Both the position numbers and the translations under genes were made by a program. This document shows, in pieces, positions 15,378-24,480 of a stretch of DNA of 64,000 bases; position 1 is the stretch's first letter; each line of letters begins with the position of its first letter. The notes under the pieces are model-generated. The model saw only the letters and a program-made list of their open reading frames with translations, was not told the origin of the DNA and made no database searches. Source of the stretch: Vibrio fortis (lineage in GTDB: Bacteria; Pseudomonadota; Gammaproteobacteria; Enterobacterales; Vibrionaceae); NCBI RefSeq assembly GCF_000695685.1, contig NZ_JFFR01000014.1, forward strand, positions 34,077-98,076. The letters run 5' to 3'.

Positions 15378-17480
15378 TTAGATTTTTTGTAGGTGTACTA
15401 TCAGTGCTGATTCGGGGTCGAGAATTGGCAATGTCACGCCGATTTCCTTCAGGTTGTCGCCACTGAGTGTGAGTGTTTTATCTAGCCACTTAGGACGTTG
15501 CTTCATGAGTTGGAAACTGGTTTGAGGCATCTCCACCAACTTTACTTGATACTTGGCGTTGATATCCGCGCAGCTAATTCTCAACGGTGATGGCAGCGCA
15601 TGATCTGGCATTGCTAATTGGCACACAGTGATCAACATTTCATCGTCACTCTCGACGCCGTAAATGTTCTGGTTCTTGTCTGCTGGATCGATACGGAAAC
15701 TGCGGCCGCCATGAAGAAGGTGACGATACTCTTTATGAAGCGCGATATAGCGAGAAAACGCTTCTTTCTCTTCTTTTGATTCTTTCACCGGATCAAGCTC
15801 AACACCCATGTGACCACCCAGCGCGGTAACACCACGCATGTTTATTCCATGGCGACGATTGGTCGAGTGACACTCTGCAGGGCCGATGTGCGCGCCCATC
15901 ACTTCCGGTGGGAAGAAATAGCTCATGCCTTTTTGAATGGCTTGACGCTCTAACGCATCATTACAATCTGATGCCCAGAAACGTTGCGTGCGTTTAAGAA
16001 TTTCGAAATCGATACGACCACCGCCAGAAGAGCAAGATTCAATTTCCACTTCTGGGTGTGCTCTGTTTAGCTCATCGACAAGGCGATATAGCGCTTGCGT
16101 TTGACCATGTACAGCTGGGCGACCTTGATGGCCGGGCTGAACCAGTTCACGGTTCATGTCCCACTTCAAGTAAGTAATGTTGTAGCGTGTGAGTAGGTCA
16201 TTTAGGCGCTCAAACAGATAGTTGAAGCAAGCTTCATTCTGTAGGTCGAGTACATATTGCCAGCGACCAGAAGGCTGGTGGTAACCTTGTAGTCCCAGAA
16301 CCCAATTAGGGTGGTTGCGATACAGGTTCGAATCTTGGCTTACCATCTCAGGTTCTACCCAGAGACCAAACTCCATTCCTTGCTGGTTCACATGATTGAT
16401 CACCGGTTCTAAACCATTAGGGTATTTCTTTTCATCTAAATACCAGTCACCTAAAGCTGCTCGTTCACCGTCACGACCAATGAACCAGCCATCATCAATG
16501 ATGAAGCGTTCTACACCCATTTCGGCCGCTTCTGTTGCCATTTGCATGATGTATTCAGGTTTGTGATCGAAGTAAATGCCTTCCCATGTGTTTAGGTGTA
16601 CAGGGCGTGGTTTGTTGACAGGGAACTTAACAATGTTATCGCGAACAAATTGTTGGAAGCGTTGAGAAATACCATTTAGGCCAGTATTGCTGTAGCACCC
16701 ATACAGCCATGGAGTTTGGTATTCACCTTGAGCTTCAAGGATCGATTCACCAGCCAGTAACAGCTCACCAGCTTGAACAAAGCGGCGACCGTCACTGCGA
16801 ACATCCGCACGCATTTGGTGGTTACCACTCCAACCAAGGTGGAAACCCCATACTTGACCAAGCTGTTCACTGAACCCATTCGTGCCCACAAACAGGCCTG
16901 GGAAGTTTTCATGAGAAGTACGCCCACGACGGTTTTCTTGCATGAAGCCGCCATGCTCAAAGCGTTGTCGCTGTGTTTGGAACTCGTGACACCAACGGCC
17001 ATGAAAAGTCATTAATTCGTTGGCGTGGTTTGGTAAAGGCAAAGTTGAAGAGAGTTTGCCAAGATAATATTTGCTGTCGCCGAGGTTTTTAACGCTAATA
17101 CGTTTCTGAACAACATCAGTATCGAAGTTCAATTTAAGCTCAACAGTCAGTTCAAGATTCGAAACGTCATCAACCATACCAAATGTCACTTGGTTTGCTT
17201 CAACTTGAGTCGATGCTAGTTTGAATACAGGTGCCCAATCGTAGCCGTCGCGATGGCCTTCAATGCCCGGTGCGTTAAAGTGACCGCTACCCAGTTCAGG
17301 ACACAGAGACAAAGGGACATCGACATCTAAACGAGCTTGGGAAATCGGGCGCTCTGTTGAAAGCAATAGGTCTTCGTCTATCTGGGCAATCTTGGAACCC
17401 CAATGAAGGATCTCTGGCACTCGGTCAGTTTTGATGATCAAGCTGTGATTTTTGCTTTGTAAATGGACAAACCCACTCAT
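15378..17480 (-). CDS. GH36 alpha-galactosidase
   Basis: 700 residues, the usual size of GH36 AgaA/RafA enzymes. N-terminal beta-sandwich (about 1-290), catalytic TIM barrel (about 300-620), C-terminal sheet domain. Catalytic nucleophile D441 in YLKWDMNRE and acid/base D505 in RFWASDCND, with the ESCSSGGGRID motif (481-491) between them; D329/D330 in RFIIDDGW also fits substrate binding. It hydrolyses terminal alpha-1,6-galactose from melibiose, raffinose and similar sugars. No signal peptide, so cytoplasmic and dependent on the symporter. Promoter region shared with the divergent LacI-type gene. Confidence 0.95.
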   Translation of the reverse strand: MSGFVHLQSKNHSLIIKTDRVPEILHWGSKIAQIDEDLLLSTERPISQARLDVDVPLSLCPELGSGHFNAPGIEGHRDGYDWAPVFKLASTQVEANQVTFGMVDDVSNLELTVELKLNFDTDVVQKRISVKNLGDSKYYLGKLSSTLPLPNHANELMTFHGRWCHEFQTQRQRFEHGGFMQENRRGRTSHENFPGLFVGTNGFSEQLGQVWGFHLGWSGNHQMRADVRSDGRRFVQAGELLLAGESILEAQGEYQTPWLYGCYSNTGLNGISQRFQQFVRDNIVKFPVNKPRPVHLNTWEGIYFDHKPEYIMQMATEAAEMGVERFIIDDGWFIGRDGERAALGDWYLDEKKYPNGLEPVINHVNQQGMEFGLWVEPEMVSQDSNLYRNHPNWVLGLQGYHQPSGRWQYVLDLQNEACFNYLFERLNDLLTRYNITYLKWDMNRELVQPGHQGRPAVHGQTQALYRLVDELNRAHPEVEIESCSSGGGRIDFEILKRTQRFWASDCNDALERQAIQKGMSYFFPPEVMGAHIGPAECHSTNRRHGINMRGVTALGGHMGVELDPVKESKEEKEAFSRYIALHKEYRHLLHGGRSFRIDPADKNQNIYGVESDDEMLITVCQLAMPDHALPSPLRISCADINAKYQVKLVEMPQTSFQLMKQRPKWLDKTLTLSGDNLKEIGVTLPILDPESALIVHLQKI

Positions 17481-17499
17481 TATTTGCTCGCTCTGCTAT

Positions 17500-17515
17500 T
17501 TGTTTGCGTGAACAT
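17500..17515. promoter_or_regulatory. LacI-type operator-like site O3
   Basis: TTGTTTGCGTGAACAT: imperfect dyad with central CG, 20 bp upstream of the alpha-galactosidase start. Same pattern as the two sites near the regulator gene. Confidence 0.5.
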
Positions 17516-17556
17516 GTTTTCTGAAATATATATTGCGCCTATCTATGACTTTTAGA

Positions 17557-17590
17557 ACTTAAATGCCGCTTAAGTGTGATCTAAAGCGGC
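17557..17590. other. Overlapping inverted repeats in the divergent promoter region
   Basis: ACTTAA/TTAAGT (17557-17575) overlaps GCCGCTT/AAGCGGC (17565-17590). The two structures are mutually exclusive if formed in RNA. TGTGAT inside could be half a CRP site. No terminator is expected between divergent genes. Confidence 0.4.
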
Positions 17591-17621
17591 TTTGAAATTA
17601 CTTAAATTAGGTCTAGATCGA

Positions 17622-17637
17622 CTGTTTTCGGGAACAG
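17622..17637. promoter_or_regulatory. LacI-type operator-like site O2
   Basis: CTGTTTTCGGGAACAG: CTGTT/AACAG dyad around a CG centre, as expected for LacI/GalR regulators. Confidence 0.6.
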
Positions 17638-17642
17638 AAATT

Positions 17643-17660
17643 AATGTTTTCGCAAACATT
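17643..17660. promoter_or_regulatory. LacI-type operator-like site O1
   Basis: AATGTTTTCGCAAACATT: perfect AATGTTT/AAACATT dyad with a central TCGC. Its centre is 22 bp (two helical turns) from that of O2 and about 87 bp from the regulator start. Confidence 0.65.
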
Positions 17661-17738
17661 TTGAGAGGCGTGTGACGTTATTGTTGAACCCCATCTGTTA
17701 GAGTTGAACTAAGACAGCAAAGAGCATTAGAAAAGACA

Positions 17739-18815
17739 ATGAATGTAACTTTTAAAGATGTAGCAAAACTGGCGGGTGTATCGACTCAAACTGTATCTCG
17801 AGTGACGAATGGGTCAGACAGCGTTGCTGAATCCACTCGTATTAAAGTGAATAAGGCGATCAAGCAGCTAGGTTATGTACCCAATAAGGGAGCGCAGATG
17901 TTGAGTCGAGCGAAATCGACCAATATTGGCCTAGTGACACTAGATATGGCTTTGCATGGCGCCGCACTTATCGCCAATGGTGTCAGAAGAAAAGCGCATG
18001 AATTGAATTTTGGTACTGCTTTTTCTGTTGTTTCCGAGCCTAGATTATCCAGTATTCAAGGTGCGATGAGAGAGTTGATTGCTCAGCAGGTTGACTGCAT
18101 TATCCTCAACGTGCCACTTAGCAAAGACGATGCTGTGGTCTTGGCGGAGCAGTTTCCAAGCTTACATTTGATCTTTATCGACGTGCCCGATGGTACTCCA
18201 GTGCACTTTGTTCATGGTGAGCATGCTATTGGAGCTTCTGAAGTGGTCAAGCACTTGGTAGAGACAGGACGAAGCCAGTTTTTGTTGGTTGCGGGGCCAG
18301 AGGCGTCAACAGCGGCCAATATTCGTCGGCAATCTTGGCTAGCGGAAATCGATGTATCAGAAACCAAAGCCGTAGATTGCTATCGAGGGGACTGGCAAGC
18401 TCAAAGTGGTTACCTTGCGATCAGTCAAGCGATTGGTAAACAACAGAGTTTTGATGCCGTGGTTGTCGCCAGTGATCAAATGGCACTTGGAGTACTGAGA
18501 GCATTGGATGAGTTTAACATCAAGGTACCCGATCAGGTCGCGGTTGTTGGGTTTGATGGCATCACCGACAGTGCGTATTTCAATCCACCTCTAACGACAG
18601 TTAAGCAAGACTTCACAGTCATTGGCGAACAGTGTGTTATTCAAGCAGTTGATCTAAAAAACCATCCGTCAAACACGCCAATTCAATTCAAACAAACCCG
18701 TATTCCCGTGGAATTAATTGTTCGTAAAAGTAGCCAACCTAAAACGAAGCAAACCTATGATAAGAAGGGTATCCAAGAGCTATTGAAGCAGATTGAGCTG
18801 CGCTTGCCTGAGTAA
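17739..18815 (+). CDS. LacI/GalR-family repressor of the alpha-galactoside module
   Basis: 358 residues. N-terminal LacI helix-turn-helix (VTFKDVAKLAGVSTQTVSRVTNG, residues 3-25) with the hinge helix around 45-58, then a periplasmic-binding-protein-like sugar domain (IGLVTLD at about 67; AVVVASDQMALGVLRALDEFNIKVPDQVAVVGFDG). Divergent from the alpha-galactosidase and separated by 258 bp holding three operator-like dyads, so it most likely represses both that operon and itself until a galactoside (or galactose) binds. C-terminal tail about 20 residues beyond the usual end. Confidence 0.92.
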   Translation: MNVTFKDVAKLAGVSTQTVSRVTNGSDSVAESTRIKVNKAIKQLGYVPNKGAQMLSRAKSTNIGLVTLDMALHGAALIANGVRRKAHELNFGTAFSVVSEPRLSSIQGAMRELIAQQVDCIILNVPLSKDDAVVLAEQFPSLHLIFIDVPDGTPVHFVHGEHAIGASEVVKHLVETGRSQFLLVAGPEASTAANIRRQSWLAEIDVSETKAVDCYRGDWQAQSGYLAISQAIGKQQSFDAVVVASDQMALGVLRALDEFNIKVPDQVAVVGFDGITDSAYFNPPLTTVKQDFTVIGEQCVIQAVDLKNHPSNTPIQFKQTRIPVELIVRKSSQPKTKQTYDKKGIQELLKQIELRLPE

Positions 18816-18898
18816 CTTAAGTACAAATTGCATTTAGATGCCGGCAGTGCCTAGTATTTGCGAGTGGAAGACATAGACACTGGCGTTGAATAAGAGTT

Positions 18899-20230
18899 TT
18901 AAAAAATGGCTCGCTTTCTGTCTTTCAAATAGAAGGCGACGCTAATGGCGATGAATAGGAACGTGAAGTAGTAGAAAAACGATGAGAGCGACGCGATGAA
19001 GTCTATGTGCTGCTCTATCTCTTCGTTAGTGTAGTTCTTCGACAGGAGCTTGTAATAGTAGGCGTAGAGAACACCAATTAAACCGTAACCCACGTTAAAC
19101 ATAAGCCCCTTGAAGCTAAGAACTGTAGCTCGGTTATGGGATTCGGTCTGTTTGTTAAGGTGATAGCTGATGAATATGTTCATCGTCATGATGATGAAGA
19201 TCAGCACTAACGCTGGAATCACACCATAGATAGACCAACCTAAGCTGATCCAATAGTAAGTCGCCATACTTGCCACACCCATGATCAAAATGAACGCCTT
19301 AGGTGCCATGCTTTCGGCTAATCGTCGACTTTGACCCGCCATGATGATTTTAAGCAGACTCACACCTGCACCAATCAAACCAAAATAGATAATAGGGATA
19401 TCAATGGCCGTGTAATATTGGCTGTTCATGGTCAAGAACATGCGAGATGTATGTTCAAACAAGCTGTAGTAAAGCATGATAAATAGCACGTAAGGGGTCG
19501 ATAATACCCACTTCCCCGTATTCAATGTGAGCTTCATGCTTTCGATTGTGCTGGTTAACTTGTTGCTACCTTGTGGAGTAGGCTTGCGCTCTTCTTCCAT
19601 GCTGAATGCAGCATAGATTGCGATCAGGGCGACGATAAGCGTAGCGTAAACAGGAGTACGCATAATATCTTGGGTGTTCTGGGGAGCGTCGAACCCAAGA
19701 ACCAGATAAACACCAGACATAAAGTTAACGTCGTACATTGCAGCGCCGACTAAGGTGACAAAAATACCGACCGTTGAAGCGATTCGCAGTTGGATTTGCA
19801 GCACTCTAGGCCACAATTCTTCATGACCTTGATCCTTCAAGGTGTCATAAGCCAACGCTTCATCTGCACCACTCGCAAGCGCCATCGCGAGTCCACTCAG
19901 TACCCGGTTTATTAAAAAGACGATAAACACTAGACTCGGATTCCCCGTAGGTACGAAGGCTATCATGGCGATTTCAATAAACATCACGATCGATGACAGC
20001 ACCACCAGCTTTTTACGCCCGAGCGTATCTGCAAATGCACCCGATGGGACTTCAGCAAGCACGATGGTTGCCGCCCACACTACGTTAAGCATGGCAAACT
20101 GAGACAGTGTTAGGCCGTAATCTAAGTAGAGTAGTGTAAAGACCGGATAGTAAAAGCGAGCGAAGTAACTACTTCTAAACATCAGGAAGTAGCGGACATT
20201 ACGAACTTGAAGGATCTCTTTTAGCGTCAT
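18899..20230 (-). CDS. MFS transporter
   Basis: About 443 residues from the internal ATG (MTLKEILQVRNVRYFLMF); the open frame extends upstream to a TTG near 20335, but the added residues do not look like MFS. Twelve hydrophobic segments; the loop 2-3 signature is present as GAFADTLGRKKLV near residue 65. Cargo is not evident. It is convergent with the LacI-type gene and divergent from the OprB-like porin, so a sugar or related solute is possible but unproven. No Shine-Dalgarno is clearly placed for either start. Confidence 0.8.
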   Translation of the reverse strand: MTLKEILQVRNVRYFLMFRSSYFARFYYPVFTLLYLDYGLTLSQFAMLNVVWAATIVLAEVPSGAFADTLGRKKLVVLSSIVMFIEIAMIAFVPTGNPSLVFIVFLINRVLSGLAMALASGADEALAYDTLKDQGHEELWPRVLQIQLRIASTVGIFVTLVGAAMYDVNFMSGVYLVLGFDAPQNTQDIMRTPVYATLIVALIAIYAAFSMEEERKPTPQGSNKLTSTIESMKLTLNTGKWVLSTPYVLFIMLYYSLFEHTSRMFLTMNSQYYTAIDIPIIYFGLIGAGVSLLKIIMAGQSRRLAESMAPKAFILIMGVASMATYYWISLGWSIYGVIPALVLIFIIMTMNIFISYHLNKQTESHNRATVLSFKGLMFNVGYGLIGVLYAYYYKLLSKNYTNEEIEQHIDFIASLSSFFYYFTFLFIAISVAFYLKDRKRAIF

Positions 20231-20345
20231 GGAGTGGGTCACGCCTTCGTTATTATGTGATTTGATTAATACCTTTCTTAGTGTGATAGCAAAGGATTGA
20301 TAAGTCGATAAAAATCCAAAATATCTCATCTTCAAACAGAAAGTT

Positions 20346-20387
20346 CACTTAATGTCATCAAGTGGCCACTTCCTCCTACACTTAATG
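20346..20387. promoter_or_regulatory. Palindrome flanked by direct repeats, MFS/porin divergent region
   Basis: CACTTAATG occurs at 20346-20354 and again at 20379-20387 (33 bp apart); between them is the perfect 12-bp palindrome AAGTGGCCACTT (20360-20371). The 318-bp region between the two divergent genes holds nothing else I recognise apart from a GAGAG Shine-Dalgarno before the porin start. Confidence 0.45.
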
Positions 20388-20548
20388 AGTATGATGCACT
20401 TTCCTTCTTAAACAAGCAGTGGTTTGGATAACAGGACTAGCAAGAAAAAAGTAGCGTGATACCTGCGTTGCTGTCGTGTTATGCACAAATTTAAAAGCGT
20501 GACTTTCTAAACTGACCGATAGACAACGAGATAAAAAGAGAGAGTTAA

Positions 20549-21805
20549 ATGAATAGGAAATTGTCGACTTTAAACTTGGCGATCGTAGCTGCTTTGGCCG
20601 CATCATCTAGCTTCGCGGCTAATTTCGAAAGCCCTGATTCAGTGGAAAACACGATAGCTCAACAAAAGTCTCAACAACTTGATTGGCGGGAGTCATTAGC
20701 GGCAGACGGTTTTACGTTTGGTGCAGATTACTTTGCTTTAAGAGTGCAGTCGTCTGATGGAAAAACAGGAGACTTGACCAGTGCTGCTTCTGGAGTCGCG
20801 CGTTTATATGGTTCTTGGAATCTTACTGGTAAAGGAACAGATAATAGCGGCAGTTTGGTTTGGAAAGTTGAGCATCGACACTCATATACGGACACCTCTC
20901 CTAAGCAATTCGCTTGGCTTGGAGAAGGTCAAATCGGATATGCTGGGATGATCGCCCCTGCGTTTAGCGATCAAGGGTTTCGTGTCACCGATCTTAACTG
21001 GAAACAGAAGATCAACGATGGCAAGGGCACCGTTATTGTCGGCTGGCAAGATGTGACCAACTATGTCGATGTTTACGCGCTTGCAAGCCCTTGGTCTGGT
21101 TTTACCAACCTCGCGTTCTCGACGGGTTCAGGCGCCATGGGATTACCAGATGATGGCATTTTAGCTTTGTCTGTTGGACACATGATAGGAGATAACTTCT
21201 ATGTTGTTGGTGGTATCGCTGATGCGAAAGGTAAGTCAGATGATATCTTCGAAGGCTTCGATACCTTGTTTAACGACACCACTTTATTCACGACTTTAGA
21301 GTTGGGTTGGACAGCGTCACAAGAGCAGATCTATACCGATAATTTTCACGTGACCTTGTGGCACATGGATGAAGGCTCTCGACATAGTCTCTCCTCAACG
21401 GTTTTGCCTGATGGTACTGTCGTTGGAGGGGAGCCTGGAAAAGGTATTAATTTTTCTTGGAGCCAGTTTGTTACACCGCAAATCATGCCATTCGTACGCG
21501 GTGGATTATCAGAGGGCGATGTCGCCTTATACGATAAGTCGCTTTCGGTTGGTTTAGGCTATTTTGGTTTGGGTCAGCCTAATAACAATTTAGGTTTTGC
21601 AGTGAACTGGTCTGAAACAAACAGCGATACATTGCAGGCTTTCTTGAATGCTGGCGAAGACCAGGTGGCGGCAGAGCTTTACTACAACATGCAATTTGGC
21701 GATCACCTACAGATCACACCCGACATTCAATACATCAAGGATCCCGCCTTCTCAAGTGAAAGCAGTGCATGGGTATTTGGTATTCGAGCGAGAGTGTTTA
21801 TCTAA
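20549..21805 (+). CDS. OprB-family carbohydrate-selective porin
   Basis: 418 residues with a signal peptide cleaved at SSFA-ANFES (about residue 23). A short helical periplasmic segment precedes beta-strand-rich sequence ending in VFGIRARVFI, a plausible barrel end. Blocks such as WRESLAADGFTFGADYFALRVQ, GSLVWKVEHRHSYTD, VTDLNWKQKINDGKGTVIVGWQD and a GxGxGYFGLGQPNNNLGFAVNW-like region fit the OprB carbohydrate porin family (16-strand barrel for sugar uptake across the outer membrane). Its nearness to the alpha-galactoside genes suggests sugar entry, but it is divergent from the MFS gene and could serve that instead. Confidence 0.82.
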   Translation: MNRKLSTLNLAIVAALAASSSFAANFESPDSVENTIAQQKSQQLDWRESLAADGFTFGADYFALRVQSSDGKTGDLTSAASGVARLYGSWNLTGKGTDNSGSLVWKVEHRHSYTDTSPKQFAWLGEGQIGYAGMIAPAFSDQGFRVTDLNWKQKINDGKGTVIVGWQDVTNYVDVYALASPWSGFTNLAFSTGSGAMGLPDDGILALSVGHMIGDNFYVVGGIADAKGKSDDIFEGFDTLFNDTTLFTTLELGWTASQEQIYTDNFHVTLWHMDEGSRHSLSSTVLPDGTVVGGEPGKGINFSWSQFVTPQIMPFVRGGLSEGDVALYDKSLSVGLGYFGLGQPNNNLGFAVNWSETNSDTLQAFLNAGEDQVAAELYYNMQFGDHLQITPDIQYIKDPAFSSESSAWVFGIRARVFI

Positions 21806-21823
21806 GAAAATACGATTCCATTT

Positions 21824-21854
21824 AAAAAGTGGGTGTCTTGTACGCCCACTTTTT
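21824..21854. terminator. Bidirectional terminator
   Basis: AAAAAGTGGG/CCCACTTTTT with an 11-nt loop lies between the convergent porin and MocR-type genes. Confidence 0.92.
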
Positions 21855-21887
21855 ATCTGTGAGTTAATGGCTTAACGAGTTGGGTCG

Positions 21888-23270
21888 TTAACGCGAGTTT
21901 CTAATCGCATCCGCCAATAAGTCTATTTCCCTTTTCACATCTTCAGTTAGGTCGAAACCAATATTGATCCTAAAACAGTCGTTGTAGAGTGGTAGCGTGC
22001 TAAATAGCTGACCTAATCGAATATCGATTTTATGTTCCTCAATCAACGCGGTGAATCTTTCGAGGTTGAGTTTTGGGACTTGTAACCACAGCACCATTCC
22101 TCCTTGCGGTTGGCTTATGTTAACCCCGCTTGGTAAACGCTCGGATAAATAGTTGAGATAAGACTGCCGTAAACTAAGTAGCTTCGTTCTACGGCGCTTT
22201 AACTGCTTGGCGTAGTTACCCGATTCAATAAAGTCAGCCACTGCAAGTTGGATAGGCAGTGATACACCAAAACATGATGCAGAATGTTGCTGGCGATAGC
22301 TGTCGGTATAGCGACCTGGTAGACACCAACCAAGACGATAGCTTGGCGATAAGCTTTTAGAAATCGAACCGCACCAAAGTATGTAGCCATTTGAATCATA
22401 ATATTTGGCAGGTAAAGGAGTGTGCTCTGAATAAGATAGCTCTAAATATACGTCGTCTTCGATCATCGGCACTTGGTAATGATTAGCAAGCTCGGCAAGT
22501 TTCTGTTTTTGCTGAGCAGTCATAGTGATACCTTGTGGATTCATGTGCGACGTACAAAAGATGCCAGCCTTAACGCTCCCTTGCTGCAAATGCAATTCAA
22601 GCTGTGCAAGGTCGATTCCTTCATCGATTGAAGGGATCTCGACAATCCGCCTCCCCATTTTCCCTAATAGATCCAATATCCCACTAAAACACGGAGAGCT
22701 GATGGCTATAGCATCGCCAACTTGGGTACATGCTTCAAGCGCAGCCTTAATTGCGGGCATACAACCGGATGTAATGACAAGGTCTTGAGGGTTGATATGA
22801 ATTCCCAACTTTGAAAAATGAACGCTCAAAGCATCACACAATGACGGGTCGCCTTGAGTGTGAGGGTAATGATTCAGTCGACTGCCTAGTCGCTTGCTCG
22901 ACCGGCGAAAGCTACGTTCGAGCTCGAGCAGCGCGGTGTCATCAATCGTCGTGCTGGATATACCAAGTGGCCCGTTGTAAGGGGAGTGAATAGAGAAGCT
23001 TTGGTGCACTTGAGAGACTTTACTGACAAACTGCGTCCACTCAGGCGTGTTGTGCTTTTTACTTCGCGCAGAAATGTAGTAGCCCGCTTGTGGGCGAGAG
23101 TGGATCCAGCCCTGAGACTCCAATTCTTGATAACAACTGACCGCAGTCGACATGCTCACGGCTTGTTGCCTCGCTAATTGTCGCAAAGAGGGCATACGAC
23201 TCCCTTCGCTTAATTTCCCATCTTCAATTTCTTGAACAAACTGACTCGCCAATGTTTTGTAAAGACTCAT
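21888..23270 (-). CDS. MocR/GntR-type transcription regulator with aminotransferase domain
   Basis: 460 residues from ATG 23270 (the frame also opens at a TTG three codons earlier). Winged-helix GntR DNA-binding domain (about 1-70: GSRMPSLRQLARQQAVSMSTAVSCYQELESQGWIHSRPQAGYYI) fused to a fold-type I aminotransferase domain; PLP lysine K305 in GSISKSLSPSYRLGW and the NPQG segment are present. MocR proteins use PLP-bound ligands as signals and often control an adjacent transporter. Here the divergent EamA exporter gene is the obvious target, and tandem AACTGTACTT repeats lie between the two. Confidence 0.9.
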   Translation of the reverse strand: MSLYKTLASQFVQEIEDGKLSEGSRMPSLRQLARQQAVSMSTAVSCYQELESQGWIHSRPQAGYYISARSKKHNTPEWTQFVSKVSQVHQSFSIHSPYNGPLGISSTTIDDTALLELERSFRRSSKRLGSRLNHYPHTQGDPSLCDALSVHFSKLGIHINPQDLVITSGCMPAIKAALEACTQVGDAIAISSPCFSGILDLLGKMGRRIVEIPSIDEGIDLAQLELHLQQGSVKAGIFCTSHMNPQGITMTAQQKQKLAELANHYQVPMIEDDVYLELSYSEHTPLPAKYYDSNGYILWCGSISKSLSPSYRLGWCLPGRYTDSYRQQHSASCFGVSLPIQLAVADFIESGNYAKQLKRRRTKLLSLRQSYLNYLSERLPSGVNISQPQGGMVLWLQVPKLNLERFTALIEEHKIDIRLGQLFSTLPLYNDCFRINIGFDLTEDVKREIDLLADAIRNSR

Positions 23271-23277
23271 AGATGCC

Positions 23278-23329
23278 AACTGTACTTATTTTTTTGTTAA
23301 AAACTGTATCTGTACTGGAAACTGTACTT
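23278..23329. promoter_or_regulatory. Tandem direct repeats, probable MocR operator
   Basis: AACTGTACTT at 23278-23287, AACTGTATCT at 23302-23311 and AACTGTACTT at 23320-23329, plus a CTGTACT overlapping the second. Direct repeats are the usual operator layout of MocR regulators. The first copy lies 8 bp from the regulator start codon and the third is 39 bp from the transporter start. Confidence 0.65.
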
Positions 23330-23367
23330 GATTGATACTCTTTTTTAAAGAAGAAGGAGGGCAGTTT

Positions 23368-24258
23368 ATGGTTAGAAACGATTTATTTTTGGCAATCTTT
23401 GTGATGGCAATTTGGGGCTTCAACTTTTCGATGATCAAAATGGGCATCACGGAGGTTCACCCTCTATTAGCGACGGCTGCGCGATTCACGTTGGCGGTGA
23501 TTCCTGCGATTTTTTTCATTCGCAGGCCAAACGTTGCATGGCGCTATCTGTTTAGTTACGGGGTAGTTTTTGGTGTTGGTATCTGGGGCATGGCGTCGTG
23601 GTCGATTACAGCAGGCTTATCATCTGGCATGTCATCGGTTTTGCTATCGTCAAATGCGCTCATCAGCATGGCTGTAGGGGTATTTATTCATAAAGAGGCG
23701 GCATCAAAAAGGAAAGTTGTTGGTGCGATAACAGCACTCATTGCACTGATGGTCCTTGTTTCAGCGACCAACGGTAATGTGACGTTGCAAGGCGGTATCT
23801 TCATCATGATTGCGGCGACTTGCTGGACCATTATGGGGATGATCGTTAAAGCGTCTAAAACCACTCAAGCCTTTGCGTTCAATGTATGGGGAATGTTATT
23901 CGCGCCTATTCCATTGGTTATGTTTGCGGTAAGTATTTACGGACCAAACATCGTGACAGAAGCATTTGAAGTGTGGGATATGAATACGACGATTGCTGTA
24001 CTGTTCCAAGCTTATCCAACCACGCTGTTTGGTTACTGGGTCTGGAATCGATTATTAATTCGATACCCATTGAGCACGACCGCACCGATGACTCTGTTGG
24101 TACCTGTTTTTGCCTTGATATCTGGGTACTACATGTACGATGAAATGCTAAGTACCGCGCAAGTTGTTGCCTGTGTTCTTTTCCTCATCGGTATAGGGCT
24201 GATAGTTAAACCTGGTAAGAAGGTAATCGAAGCTGCAGGTAAACCACTCACGAGCTAA
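23368..24258 (+). CDS. EamA-family (DMT) inner-membrane transporter
   Basis: 296 residues from ATG 23368, which has a strong AAGGAGG 7 nt upstream; an earlier in-frame start at 23332 would precede that site and is rejected. Ten hydrophobic segments arranged as two EamA repeats (MAIWGFNFSMIKMGITEVHPLLATAARF in the first; a second begins about residue 145). The family exports amino acids and metabolites. Divergent from a MocR-type regulator, which points to an amino-acid- or vitamin-B6-related cargo; that is inference. Confidence 0.9.
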   Translation: MVRNDLFLAIFVMAIWGFNFSMIKMGITEVHPLLATAARFTLAVIPAIFFIRRPNVAWRYLFSYGVVFGVGIWGMASWSITAGLSSGMSSVLLSSNALISMAVGVFIHKEAASKRKVVGAITALIALMVLVSATNGNVTLQGGIFIMIAATCWTIMGMIVKASKTTQAFAFNVWGMLFAPIPLVMFAVSIYGPNIVTEAFEVWDMNTTIAVLFQAYPTTLFGYWVWNRLLIRYPLSTTAPMTLLVPVFALISGYYMYDEMLSTAQVVACVLFLIGIGLIVKPGKKVIEAAGKPLTS

Positions 24259-24325
24259 ACATGTGAATCGGTAGTCACGGAACTAGTGTGACGAGTAATT
24301 CAGTGTCGAGCGGTAATTGAATGAT

Positions 24326-24352
24326 ATGCCACCTTAAGAGGGTGGCATTTTT
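24326..24352 (+). terminator. Terminator of the EamA gene
   Basis: ATGCCACC/GGTGGCAT stem with a short loop, followed by TTTTT, about 70 bp past the stop. Confidence 0.88.
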
Positions 24353-24411
24353 CATTTTGGTGGTTGGGTTGGCGTTTCATGATGTGAATAATGGCATTAA
24401 TCTAATCAATC

Positions 24412-24460
24412 TGTGATTTGATTATGTGATATAAACAAATCATAATGTGATTTGATTATG
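24412..24460. promoter_or_regulatory. Repeated operator-like motif upstream of fic
   Basis: TGTGATTTGATTATG occurs exactly at 24412-24426 and 24446-24460. An inverted partial copy, CAAATCATA, lies at 24436-24444. The second copy ends 20 bp before the start codon. The Fic protein has its own C-terminal winged helix, so autoregulation is plausible. Confidence 0.6.
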
Positions 24461-24480
24461 GTAATTTTTCGAATCAAGGC

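Noticed and set aside
17557..17590. Stem-loop as a rho-independent terminator
   Set aside because: It is in a divergent promoter region where no transcript ends are expected, and the T-run is only three bases; listed instead as overlapping inverted repeats.
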